DNA from: Sorangium cellulosum
GTDB lineage: Bacteria; Myxococcota_A; Polyangia; Polyangiales; Polyangiaceae
Assembly (NCBI GenBank): GCA_020720045.1
Contig: DYPH01000012.1
Location: 1 to 64,000 of the forward strand
DNA length: 64,000 nucleotides
Direction of reading: 5' to 3'
The translations under genes and the position numbers were made by a program. Below the pieces are notes generated by a model. It saw nothing but the letters and a program-made list of their open reading frames with translations, had not been told where the DNA came from and did not search any database. Below are positions 1 to 7,338 of this stretch, one piece after another (position 1 is the stretch's first letter; each line of letters starts with the position of its first letter).

Positions 1-73
1 GTCCGTTTGAGCCCGATGGGCTGTGACGCAAGAAGCTTCGTGAGATTTAGTCGCGACCACCCCCGATCTCCTC

Positions 74-385
74 GTGCTGACGGCCGGCGTCGCCCTCCAC
101 GACCAGGCGGTTCGCGATCGGGCACGGGATTTGGCGTGCGCCCTTGCGACGCTCCTCAGCGGGAGCCTCCGGCGCTGCGGCGTCACGATTTCGCCGGCGC
201 CACCGGTGACCATCGAAGGGCCCGAACTCTCCCTCGACCGGATCGTCCCCGAGAGCGCTGCACGCCTCCACGTCTTTGGGGCGCGCGGAATTCCCCTTTC
301 GATTCGCCTCGATTTCGACCCCGAGGCCGACCTGCAGCTTGTTCCTCGATCCGCGCTAGCAGGCGAGGACGTACTCGGCGCGTAG
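74..385 (+). CDS. Hypothetical protein, start uncertain near window edge
   Basis: An open frame of 103 codons starting with GTG. I do not recognise a family. The composition is protein-like, with an N-terminal helical half and a beta-like C-terminal half. The frame stays open, with plausible residues, for about 10 codons upstream of the GTG before a TGA at 41-43. The piece could therefore be the end of a longer gene disrupted near the window edge. It ends just before a hairpin terminator at 441-465. Overlapping frames on both strands are arginine/proline-rich and look like shadows. Confidence 0.4.
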   Translation: MLTAGVALHDQAVRDRARDLACALATLLSGSLRRCGVTISPAPPVTIEGPELSLDRIVPESAARLHVFGARGIPLSIRLDFDPEADLQLVPRSALAGEDVLGA

Positions 386-440
386 GCACTTCGCGGGGCG
401 GCCTTGCGGAACGGGCACAAACGTCGAGGCACAAACGAAG

Positions 441-465
441 AAAGGCGCTGGGATCCAGCGCCTTT
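441..465. terminator. Hairpin terminator, possibly bidirectional
   Basis: Half-sites AAAGGCGCTGG and CCAGCGCCTTT form a long GC-rich stem ending in A/T runs on both sides. It lies between the end of the plus-strand ORF at 385 and the minus-strand ORF stop at 486, so it could serve both convergent genes. Confidence 0.6.
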
Positions 466-485
466 CCCCCGGAAAACCGGACGTT

Positions 486-965
486 TCACGGGCTCGTGAA
501 GAACACACGCTCGTAGGCGGCACTGTTGTTGAGCCCCGTCGCCGCGCCGCAGCGGTAGCCCCCATTGAACGTGCCGCCACCGGTGTGGATGCACAGCCGC
601 TGATCGGCCTGCGTCGATCCGACGTCGCAGCTGCTCCGGCTCACGCCGGCACCGGCCGGGGCGAACCCCATCGACCAGGAGGTGTTGTAGTACCAGTCGG
701 TCCCGTTCGCGTTGTGGACCACGTTTCCGGTAGCGGTGTCGAAGAGGACGTCGGCCCGCGGCGCTTCGGCCATGAGCTGGAGGGTCGCCGCGCCGGTCGC
801 GCGGCAGGCCATCATGATGCGCGCCCCCGCGCAGGCGGCGGTCATCGAGGCGACCGGCGTCGCGAAGTCGTCCATGCGATTCACGAAGCACTGGGTCCAG
901 CCGCTGGCAGTGACTTCGGCAACGGGTACGTTCGTCTGGATGCCGACGTAGGTCTTGAGCGCCAC
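486..965 (-). CDS. Secreted-type C-terminal domain, possibly 5'-truncated
   Basis: The minus frame encodes a Cys-containing domain with conserved-looking blocks: a WTQCF motif, AEAPRADVLFDT, and RLCIHTGGG then GGYRCG near the C-terminus. This resembles a C-terminal module of secreted myxobacterial proteins, as I recall it. The only plausible start is GTG at 965. That start gives no signal peptide, yet sensible sequence (PYCGNGAC) continues upstream of it to about 989 and then stops at the divergent gene that starts at 996. The open frame continues to 1856 but is antisense to that gene there. I read this as a gene that lost its 5' part, or less likely a short GTG-start gene. Confidence 0.5.
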   Translation of the reverse strand: MALKTYVGIQTNVPVAEVTASGWTQCFVNRMDDFATPVASMTAACAGARIMMACRATGAATLQLMAEAPRADVLFDTATGNVVHNANGTDWYYNTSWSMGFAPAGAGVSRSSCDVGSTQADQRLCIHTGGGTFNGGYRCGAATGLNNSAAYERVFFTSP

Positions 966-995
966 ACAGGCGCCATTGCCGCAATAGGGCTCCCC

Positions 996-1433
996 ATGAT
1001 CAAGCGTTTCGCCCTGATTCCCGCCCTCGCGCTCTTCCTCGCCGCCCCGGTCGCCTTCGCCGATCCCCCGGCCCCGGAGCCGGGGACCTTCGCCGCGAAG
1101 CCAGAGGCCAAGTCGGGCTGGAAGAAGCTCGGCGAGCGCGTCGTGCAGGGCAAAGTCGACACCGACGTCATCAAGCCCTCCTCGAAGGCGGAGTTCACCA
1201 GCATCGCGATCTTCGTCGAAAAGGAAGAGATCGCCCTCTACGACATCGAGATCGAGTTCGGGAACGGCGAGAAGTTCTCGCCGACGACGCGCCTCCTCTT
1301 CAAGGAAGGCTCCCGCAGCCGCGTGATTGATCTTCCCGGCAAAGAGCGCGTGATCAAGAAGATCACGTTTAAATACGGAAATCTGGACGCAAAGAAGCGC
1401 GCACACGTCGAGGTTTGGGCCAAGAAAGGCTGA
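996..1433 (+). CDS. Small secreted beta-rich protein
   Basis: This 145-residue protein begins with a clear signal peptide (MIKRFALIPALALFLAAPVAFA). The mature part is predicted beta-rich, with the core FGNGEKFSP, then SRVIDLPGKERVI and a C-terminal HVEVWAKKG. It resembles a widespread family of small exported proteins with an FGNGE...RVIDLPG pattern, but I attach no function. ATG 996 is chosen because it starts the signal peptide; longer in-frame readings from 585 lack signal features and are antisense to the neighbouring minus-strand domain. Confidence 0.8.
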   Translation: MIKRFALIPALALFLAAPVAFADPPAPEPGTFAAKPEAKSGWKKLGERVVQGKVDTDVIKPSSKAEFTSIAIFVEKEEIALYDIEIEFGNGEKFSPTTRLLFKEGSRSRVIDLPGKERVIKKITFKYGNLDAKKRAHVEVWAKKG

Positions 1434-1662
1434 GTACGCCCCCCTCGCGCGGATCGAGGAACACCTTCGTCCTCGCCCGCGAGTGCATGCACGTGGATGG
1501 ACCTTCCCCGATCCACTGGCCGCTTGACGTTTTGCGCACATTTCGCACCGGGCCGGCCCCCGTGGGCGGCAAAATAGGCTATGACGCCTCCATTCAACTT
1601 TGACAGGGCGCCGCTCTGTCTTGACGTTCTCGCCTTTCTCGCTCGCCGTCTGGAGGACTCGC

Positions 1663-2955
1663 ATGAAGCGCATTGGAATCGTACTCGCCGTAGGTTTGGG
1701 CTCGCTGACCGCGCTAGGCGCTTGCGGCAGCAACGTCGACAACTCGGACTTCCCCGACACCGGCGTCCTCACGATCCCGGACTCCGGCACGCCGGTCAAT
1801 CCGGACCTTCCAGATGGCAGCTCCGGCGATGCCCAGCTCCCCGATTCCGGCTTCACGAAGTGCGCCTCTGCGACGGTTGCCGCCGCAAAGATCCCCTTCC
1901 ACTTGGTCGTTGTGTTCGATCGGTCGTCTTCGATGTGCTGCTACCCGGGCGGGCGCTGCTACTCGCAGAAAGATCCGAACAACCCGAACGTCACCCTCCC
2001 CGCCGAGCGTGACTGCGGCCGCGCCGACTCCCGCTGGGGCGTGTCGACGGCCGCCCTCAAGTCCTTCTTCGCAAACGCCAAGACGACCGGCTCCAAGGCG
2101 AGCCTCGTCGCCTTCCCGAAGCGTGCGATCAGCGCCGACGCAAACTCGGGGGGCGACTCGACCCGCGTTTGCAAGAACGAGTACTACGACGGCAACGACA
2201 TCAATGATCGCGACCTGATCAAAGACGTCGAACTCTACGAGCAGGCGCTCCCGAACGCGAACGCCTCCAGCGCGCTCATCAAGCCGGACAACGCCGGTTT
2301 CACGACGCCGACGAAGCACGCGGTCAACGGTGCGACGACGGTCGCCCGCAAGATCCAGGCAGCGGCCGGCGCCGGCGAAAAGACGGCCCTCCTCCTCTTC
2401 ACCGACGGCTACCCCCAGTGGTGCGAGACCCAGTCGAACGACCTTGTCGACAGCATCGCCAACGTCAACGCTGAGGTCTCGGCCGCCCTCGGTTCCGGCT
2501 TTAAGACCTACGTGATCGGCGTCTCCAGCGGCGCCGACTCGCTCACCAACCTGAACGCGATCGCCCGCGCCGGCGATCCCCAGGCTCCGGCGACCGGCGA
2601 CGCCGCCTACCTGATTTCCGTCAACGACCCGGCCGCCGCCGCGACCCAGCTCGCCAACGCCTTCGACACCATCCGTACGAAGGCCGCTTCGTGCAGCGTG
2701 AAGGTACCGGCACCGCCCGCCGGCGAGACCCTCGACCCGAAGAAGGTCAACGTCGTCCTCACGAGCGGTGGCGTCAAAGAAGACCTCGCCTATAGCTCGG
2801 ATTGCACCGACGCAAACGGCTGGCATTACGACAATTTGGCAGCACCGAAGACCATCGATCTCTGCCCGGGCGCCTGCAAGAAGCTCCAAAACGACCCGGC
2901 GTCGAACGTCGACGTCGTCCTCGGCTGCGAAACCCGCGGCGACATCGGTCGCTGA
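1663..2955 (+). CDS. von Willebrand factor A domain lipoprotein
   Basis: This 430-residue protein starts with a lipoprotein signal whose lipobox LGAC places the lipidated Cys at about residue 21. A low-complexity Asp/Ser/Pro linker follows. The vWA domain begins near residue 80 and carries the metal-site motif DRSSS (about 86-90) and a later FTDG (about 246-249), as expected for a MIDAS site. Four Cys near the C-terminus suggest disulphides outside the cytoplasm. A GGAGG Shine-Dalgarno lies about 8 bases before ATG 1663. Probably a surface binding protein; the ligand cannot be inferred. Confidence 0.85.
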   Translation: MKRIGIVLAVGLGSLTALGACGSNVDNSDFPDTGVLTIPDSGTPVNPDLPDGSSGDAQLPDSGFTKCASATVAAAKIPFHLVVVFDRSSSMCCYPGGRCYSQKDPNNPNVTLPAERDCGRADSRWGVSTAALKSFFANAKTTGSKASLVAFPKRAISADANSGGDSTRVCKNEYYDGNDINDRDLIKDVELYEQALPNANASSALIKPDNAGFTTPTKHAVNGATTVARKIQAAAGAGEKTALLLFTDGYPQWCETQSNDLVDSIANVNAEVSAALGSGFKTYVIGVSSGADSLTNLNAIARAGDPQAPATGDAAYLISVNDPAAAATQLANAFDTIRTKAASCSVKVPAPPAGETLDPKKVNVVLTSGGVKEDLAYSSDCTDANGWHYDNLAAPKTIDLCPGACKKLQNDPASNVDVVLGCETRGDIGR

Positions 2956-2993
2956 TCGTCATCCAGCCGCCAGCGGCGGAGGGCAACGACGGA

Positions 2994-3024
2994 AGACAAC
3001 GGGAACCGCTCCCGTTGTCTTTCT
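2994..3024 (+). terminator. Rho-independent terminator after vWA gene
   Basis: AGACAACGGGA and TCCCGTTGTCT form a perfect 11-bp stem around a 5-base loop, followed by TTCT. It lies 38 bases after the vWA stop codon. Confidence 0.8.
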
Positions 3025-3047
3025 GCTTTGTGCTAGCGGACCGGCCC

Positions 3048-3260
3048 ATGGAGGCGCGCACCGAAGGCCGTATCTTGGGGATTGTCACGATGGCGCTCGT
3101 CCTCGTCACCGACATCTCCCTCCTGATTTACGCGCGCGGCGTCGTGCTCCAGAAGAACAACGGCACCTTGCCGAGCTCGTTTCCGCTCGCGATCCTCGTG
3201 CTCGTCGGCCCGACGATCCCGGTCCTGGTCTGGGCGTGGCGGCGCTTCCAGCGGGCCTAG
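3048..3260 (+). CDS. Small two-helix membrane protein
   Basis: This 70-residue protein has two predicted transmembrane helices, about residues 8-29 and 46-63, separated by a short loop. It starts at ATG 3048, right after the terminator of the vWA gene, and ends with a positively charged tail (WRRFQRA). No family is recognised. The longer in-frame extension upstream runs through the vWA coding region and is rejected. Confidence 0.6.
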   Translation: MEARTEGRILGIVTMALVLVTDISLLIYARGVVLQKNNGTLPSSFPLAILVLVGPTIPVLVWAWRRFQRA

Positions 3261-3373
3261 CGCGTCCGTCCGCGAAGCGGGGGACGGCGCGGAGATCTCC
3301 ACGAACGCGGTTCCGGCGGGGCAAGATTCGCCGGTTTGTCGGCAAAGAGGAGGGAACGTGGTACATCGGCGCC

Positions 3374-4759
3374 ATGCGTTCGTCTCCGGCATCCGCCCTC
3401 GTTGCCTCCGTGGCCCTTGCAGCGCTCGCCGCCACCACCTTCGCCTGCGGTCCGAGCACCGCGCTCACGGTCCATCGCCTCAAGACCGGGAAAGCGGCCG
3501 AGGTTGAGCGGGGCGAACGCCTCGACATCAAGCACCTCGACACCGAGAAGAACGAAGGGGCGAAGTCGGGCTTCGTCGTCGTGAAGAGCGCCGACGAATG
3601 GAGCAAGCTCTTCGCCGGCAGCGACCACGCCCCCGAGGCGCCCCAGGTCGACTGGGAACGGAAGATGGTCGTCGTCGCCGTCTCCGACTGGGCCGGGACG
3701 GTGGCGATGAAGCTCCACACCGCCGTCGAGAGCGGCGTCGCGATGTACATCTACGCCAAGGAAGACCTCCCCGGCGAAGGCTGCCCGGTTAAGGCGCGGA
3801 CCGCGCTCGCCCAGGACATGATCCTGGTCGATCGCACGGAAAAACCGATTCATTTCTACATCGAGCGCGACGAAGCGACCGGCTGCGGCGAAGCGCCGAC
3901 GGCGAAGGTCACCTGCTCCATCGACGGCAACAAAGGGGCCGAGCCGGAGATCGTCGTCAAACCGGGTGATCGCGTCGAGTGCGGCGCCGGCATCGAAGCG
4001 ACCGGCACCTTCGCCGTCGTCGACAAGACCTGGTCCTTCGGCGAATTCCCCAAATCTTCCCACGCAAAGCTCGAGTACGTCCAGGGTGGCGAGCGTGTGC
4101 GCTTCCGGGCCGACGTCGTCGGTCGTTACGCGCTCCGCTTTCAGGTTACCGACGAGGGCGGCCGCCACGCCGACGGCATGGGGATCGTCGTGAGCGGCCC
4201 CGGCAAGGCGCCCGGCGTCTACGTCCAGCTCGCCTGGGGCAATTTCGACGCCAAAGACGACCCGAAAACGTTCCCCCGCGTCATCCTCGAAGCGGAAGAT
4301 CGCGAGCGCGGCATCTGCTCGGTCGAGTCGGCCAAGAAACCGGCGTGGTGCGACGTCAAGGTCGACGCCGGCCAGACGGCGCTCCGCGTGGCGACCCAAG
4401 AAGGGGTCTTCCCGATGCGCGTAAAGTACGTCGACGACCGCTTCGCCGGTTCGCCGTCGGCCTGCCTCACGGTGTTCATCAACGGCTCCCAGTCGGCAGA
4501 AATCTGCGACAACGAACCGCGAAAAGCAGGCGATTCCTGGAACTTGGGCGGGCTTATCGCGAAGACGGGCACCTTCGAGGCGATGGAGATGCCGAAGCCG
4601 GTCGACCCGCCGGTCGTCGATCCGCAGAAGCCGACGACGCCGACTGGCACGAAGAAGCCGTCGGGCGGCGGCACCAAGCCGGCAGGCGGCGGCACCAAGC
4701 CGGCAGGCGGGGGTGGCAAGAAGCCGGGCAAGAAGCCGGGCAGCGTCTTCGCCCCCTGA
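3374..4759 (+). CDS. Multidomain lipoprotein with Gly/Lys/Pro tail
   Basis: This 461-residue protein has a lipoprotein signal ending TTFAC (lipidated Cys near residue 25). Its first half contains a region with VVVAVSDWAGT, then a second beta-rich region starting near residue 178 with paired Cys that resembles an Ig or PKD-like fold. The last 35 residues are a low-complexity Gly/Lys/Pro tail with repeats of GGGTKPA, which may contact the cell wall or DNA. A GGAGGG lies 20 bases before ATG 3374, further than usual. Function unknown. Confidence 0.75.
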   Translation: MRSSPASALVASVALAALAATTFACGPSTALTVHRLKTGKAAEVERGERLDIKHLDTEKNEGAKSGFVVVKSADEWSKLFAGSDHAPEAPQVDWERKMVVVAVSDWAGTVAMKLHTAVESGVAMYIYAKEDLPGEGCPVKARTALAQDMILVDRTEKPIHFYIERDEATGCGEAPTAKVTCSIDGNKGAEPEIVVKPGDRVECGAGIEATGTFAVVDKTWSFGEFPKSSHAKLEYVQGGERVRFRADVVGRYALRFQVTDEGGRHADGMGIVVSGPGKAPGVYVQLAWGNFDAKDDPKTFPRVILEAEDRERGICSVESAKKPAWCDVKVDAGQTALRVATQEGVFPMRVKYVDDRFAGSPSACLTVFINGSQSAEICDNEPRKAGDSWNLGGLIAKTGTFEAMEMPKPVDPPVVDPQKPTTPTGTKKPSGGGTKPAGGGTKPAGGGGKKPGKKPGSVFAP

Positions 4760-4779
4760 ACTTCGAGGAAAATCAAGAA

Positions 4780-5874
4780 CTAGCGCCCGCTGAGGACGCA
4801 GTTCCAGAAGACCGGCTCCGGCGTCAGCGTGACGCCGAAGGCGGCAGCGACGCCATCCCGCAGATGGCTGGCGAGGGCGAGCAGTTCGCCGGTCGTGCCG
4901 CCGCCGGTGTGCACCAACGCTAGGGTGTGCTTGCGAGAGACGCGGGCCCCGGGCGACAGGGAAAATCCACGAGGAAATCCGGCCCGTTCGATGAGCCACG
5001 CCGCAGATAGCTTCGTCGTTTGGGAGCCGTTTGGACCGGCAAAGCTCGGCATCGTCGCCGGGTCGATCCCCCGGTCGGCAACACGCGTTCGGACGGCGGC
5101 CAACTGATCGGCATCGACGATCGGATTCGTGAAGAAACTCCCAGCGCTACGGCTATCGGGGTCGGCGGCGTCGACGACCATCCCTTTGCCGCGACGAAGC
5201 GCGATCACCGTCGCCCGGAGCGTCGGTCCCTCGGCGGTTTCCCCCACGGCGCGGCGGAGTTCCGCGTAGCCAGGCACCGCAACCGGCGCCCCCGGCGCAC
5301 AGCGGTCGAGGCGGAAGGTAACCGAAAGGATGACGAACCGGTCGAGGTCGTCGCGAAAACGGGAATGCCGGTAGGAGAACGCGCACTCTTTCGCAGGAAT
5401 TTCAACAATTTCTGCGCGAGAACGATCCCAGGCGCGCACGGAAACCAGCCGGTCGGCGACCTCGCTCCCGTAGGCGCCGACGTTCTGAATCGGCGTCGCC
5501 CCGACCGATCCAGGGATCCCGGAGAGCGCTTCGAGACCGCTCCAACCGTGGTCGACGGTCCACGCGACGAACGCGTCCCACGGGTGCCCCGCTTCGACGG
5601 AAATCTCTGCGTATTCGGGACGTTCCGCTACCGAAATCCCCGCGAGTTCCGGCCCGATACGGAGGACCGTCTCGTCGATCCCCCCATCGCCGATCACCAG
5701 GTTGCTCCCGCCGGCGAGAACCCGGAAGGGCTCCGTCGTTTCCCGAAGAAAAGCCAGGAGTTCTGCAAGAGAAGCCGGTTCGACCACCGGGGCATCGCCC
5801 CCGAGACCGAGGGTGGTCCAAGCGGCGAGCCGGACACGACGGGCGACGGCGCTCAAGGGCAGTTCATCTTGCAC
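4780..5874 (-). CDS. murB: UDP-N-acetylenolpyruvoylglucosamine reductase
   Basis: MurB makes UDP-N-acetylmuramate from the enolpyruvyl intermediate, using NADPH and FAD, in cytoplasmic peptidoglycan precursor synthesis. The 364-residue product has the FAD-binding motif GGSNLVIGD (about 55-63), SYRHSRF with the substrate arginine (about 166-172), GSFFTNP with the catalytic serine (about 244-250), and a C-terminal TPEPVFW whose glutamate matches the family's. The architecture is the E. coli-like type I. GTG 5874 is chosen because it gives a normal N-terminus; it overlaps the upstream gene by 22 bases, suggesting coupling. A TTG at 5856 is an alternative. Confidence 0.93.
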   Translation of the reverse strand: MQDELPLSAVARRVRLAAWTTLGLGGDAPVVEPASLAELLAFLRETTEPFRVLAGGSNLVIGDGGIDETVLRIGPELAGISVAERPEYAEISVEAGHPWDAFVAWTVDHGWSGLEALSGIPGSVGATPIQNVGAYGSEVADRLVSVRAWDRSRAEIVEIPAKECAFSYRHSRFRDDLDRFVILSVTFRLDRCAPGAPVAVPGYAELRRAVGETAEGPTLRATVIALRRGKGMVVDAADPDSRSAGSFFTNPIVDADQLAAVRTRVADRGIDPATMPSFAGPNGSQTTKLSAAWLIERAGFPRGFSLSPGARVSRKHTLALVHTGGGTTGELLALASHLRDGVAAAFGVTLTPEPVFWNCVLSGR

Positions 5875-6878
5875 TGGCCGCTCGGGCAGCATTGCTCGTT
5901 GTTGTTCGCGCACAACTTCCCGTCGACGCCGCCGCCGCCGCCGACGACCAAACAAATCGCCGGCGTCTTCGTCCCGCAGGTGGTCTGCGCGGCATCGCAG
6001 CTCCTGCAGGCGTTGTCGACGCAGACAGCCGCGTCGGGGCACTGGGTCCCCCGCTTCGCGCCGCCGGCGCAGGAAGCGGGCGTCTGTTGGCCACAGGCGG
6101 TCTGAAGGAGGTCACACGTGACGCACACGTTGGCGGAACACTTTGTATTTGCGCCACATTGCGTGCCCGGCTTGGCGCCGCCCGCGCAGGCAGCGGGGGT
6201 CTGTTGGCCGCAGGCCGTCTGGCCGACGTTACAGGAGACGCAGGCGTTGTCGACGCAGGTCGTTCCGGCGCCGCAAACGGTTCCCGGTTTCGCGCCGCCG
6301 GCGCAGCTTGCCGGCGTCGTGCTGCCGCAGGCGGTGTTGCCGACGTCGCACGGGACGCATTTTTGTCCGTCGCAGGCCTCCGTGTTGGGGTCGTTGCAAC
6401 GGGTCCCCGTCCCCGTGCATCCGGCCGGGAGTGCACCGCCACAGGCGACCGCCGAAGCGTCGCAGGCGGCGCATTGGTTCGTGGAATCGCAGAATTTTTC
6501 GGCGGGGCACACCCCGCAGTCGAGACTCCCGTTGCAGCCATTGGGGACCGAGCCGCAGGCGGCGCCGACGTCCTGGCAGGATTTGCACGTCGGGGGGCGG
6601 GTGACGCAGCTCGAAACGCTCCCGGCAACGATGCAATCCTGATTGGCGGTGCACGTTCCGCAGGAGATCGTCCCTCCGCACCCGTCGGCGATGGCACCGC
6701 ACGTGCTCGTGCCGCAGGCCGAGGCCTTCGAAAGCGGGGTACACGAATCGCGAGTGACCGCTCCGTCAACGGCAGCGTCGGGGGCATCGCCGGTACCAAG
6801 GTTTTCGAGCGTGAGGCCGCACGCGGCGAATACGAGCACGGGCGTGGCGAGAAAAGCTGCACGGCGGAGAAGGCGCAT
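5853..6878 (-). CDS. Cys-rich repeat lipoprotein
   Basis: This 341-residue protein has a lipoprotein signal with VFAAC (Cys 20). After a short linker it consists almost entirely of tandem repeats of about 35-40 residues, each with several Cys, typified by TACGQQTPASCAGGAKPGT and a following CVDNACVSC. At least five repeats are visible; the last is degenerate. Such repeats are probably disulphide-stabilised outside the cytoplasm. It overlaps murB by 22 bases at its 3' end, so the two are likely cotranscribed, although their functions look unrelated. Confidence 0.8.
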   Translation of the reverse strand: MRLLRRAAFLATPVLVFAACGLTLENLGTGDAPDAAVDGAVTRDSCTPLSKASACGTSTCGAIADGCGGTISCGTCTANQDCIVAGSVSSCVTRPPTCKSCQDVGAACGSVPNGCNGSLDCGVCPAEKFCDSTNQCAACDASAVACGGALPAGCTGTGTRCNDPNTEACDGQKCVPCDVGNTACGSTTPASCAGGAKPGTVCGAGTTCVDNACVSCNVGQTACGQQTPAACAGGAKPGTQCGANTKCSANVCVTCDLLQTACGQQTPASCAGGAKRGTQCPDAAVCVDNACRSCDAAQTTCGTKTPAICLVVGGGGGVDGKLCANNNEQCCPSGQCKMNCP

Positions 6879-6956
6879 CCGAGGAACCTACCCCAGTTCG
6901 TGGTTCGATTCAATCGGCGCGGCCTCGCGCGCGCGAATGACGCGCAGAACAAAACG

Positions 6957-6986
6957 GAAAAGAGACCGACGGGGTCGTCGATCTCT
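6957..6986 (-). terminator. Terminator downstream of tRNA-Cys
   Basis: On the minus strand AGAGATCGACG and CGTCGGTCTCT form an 11-bp stem (one T-G wobble) followed by TTTTCC. It lies about 25 bases beyond the 3' end of the tRNA. Confidence 0.7.
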
Positions 6987-7011
6987 GTCGCCAGCTGGGC
7001 TGGTCTTCGGG

Positions 7012-7083
7012 AGGTGAGGATGGGATTTGAACCCACGTATGTCGGTTTTGCAAACCGATGCCTAACCGCTTGGCTACCCCACC
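7012..7083 (-). tRNA. tRNA-Cys (GCA anticodon)
   Basis: The minus strand folds as a tRNA. The acceptor stem GGTGGGG pairs with CCTCACC with one wobble. The discriminator is U, as in tRNA-Cys. The anticodon stem TCGGT/ACCGA encloses the loop TTGCAAA with anticodon GCA, and the T-arm contains GGTTCAAATCC. The 3' CCA is not encoded. The remaining 255 bases to the next gene at 7339 show no further feature. Confidence 0.95.
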
Positions 7084-7338
7084 ACCGTTCCAACGGCGTG
7101 CCGTCGGGACCATCGCCACATACCCCAGGCCGATCGGAGGGTCAACAACTTCTCTCCGGGGAATCGGCGACGTCAGCGCCGACGGAAAAAGCGACTTCGC
7201 GCTTCGGTTTTTCCAGGCAACGCGGTATCGAAGGTTTCGGATTATCGACTGCAACGGGTTTTAACGGTCGCGTCAAGATCGAAGGACCCTGTCGGCACCG
7301 CGATCATCGGGCGCCGCTTCACGCGAAGGATCACGGAG

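Noticed and set aside
486-1856. A 456-codon minus-strand frame covering two regions
   Set aside because: Only its last 160 codons look like protein. The rest is antisense to the signal-peptide gene at 996-1433 and has shadow composition.
1714-2889. 391-codon minus-strand frame opposite the vWA lipoprotein
   Set aside because: Arg/Val/Gly-rich antisense shadow; the plus-strand protein has clear domains and a Shine-Dalgarno.
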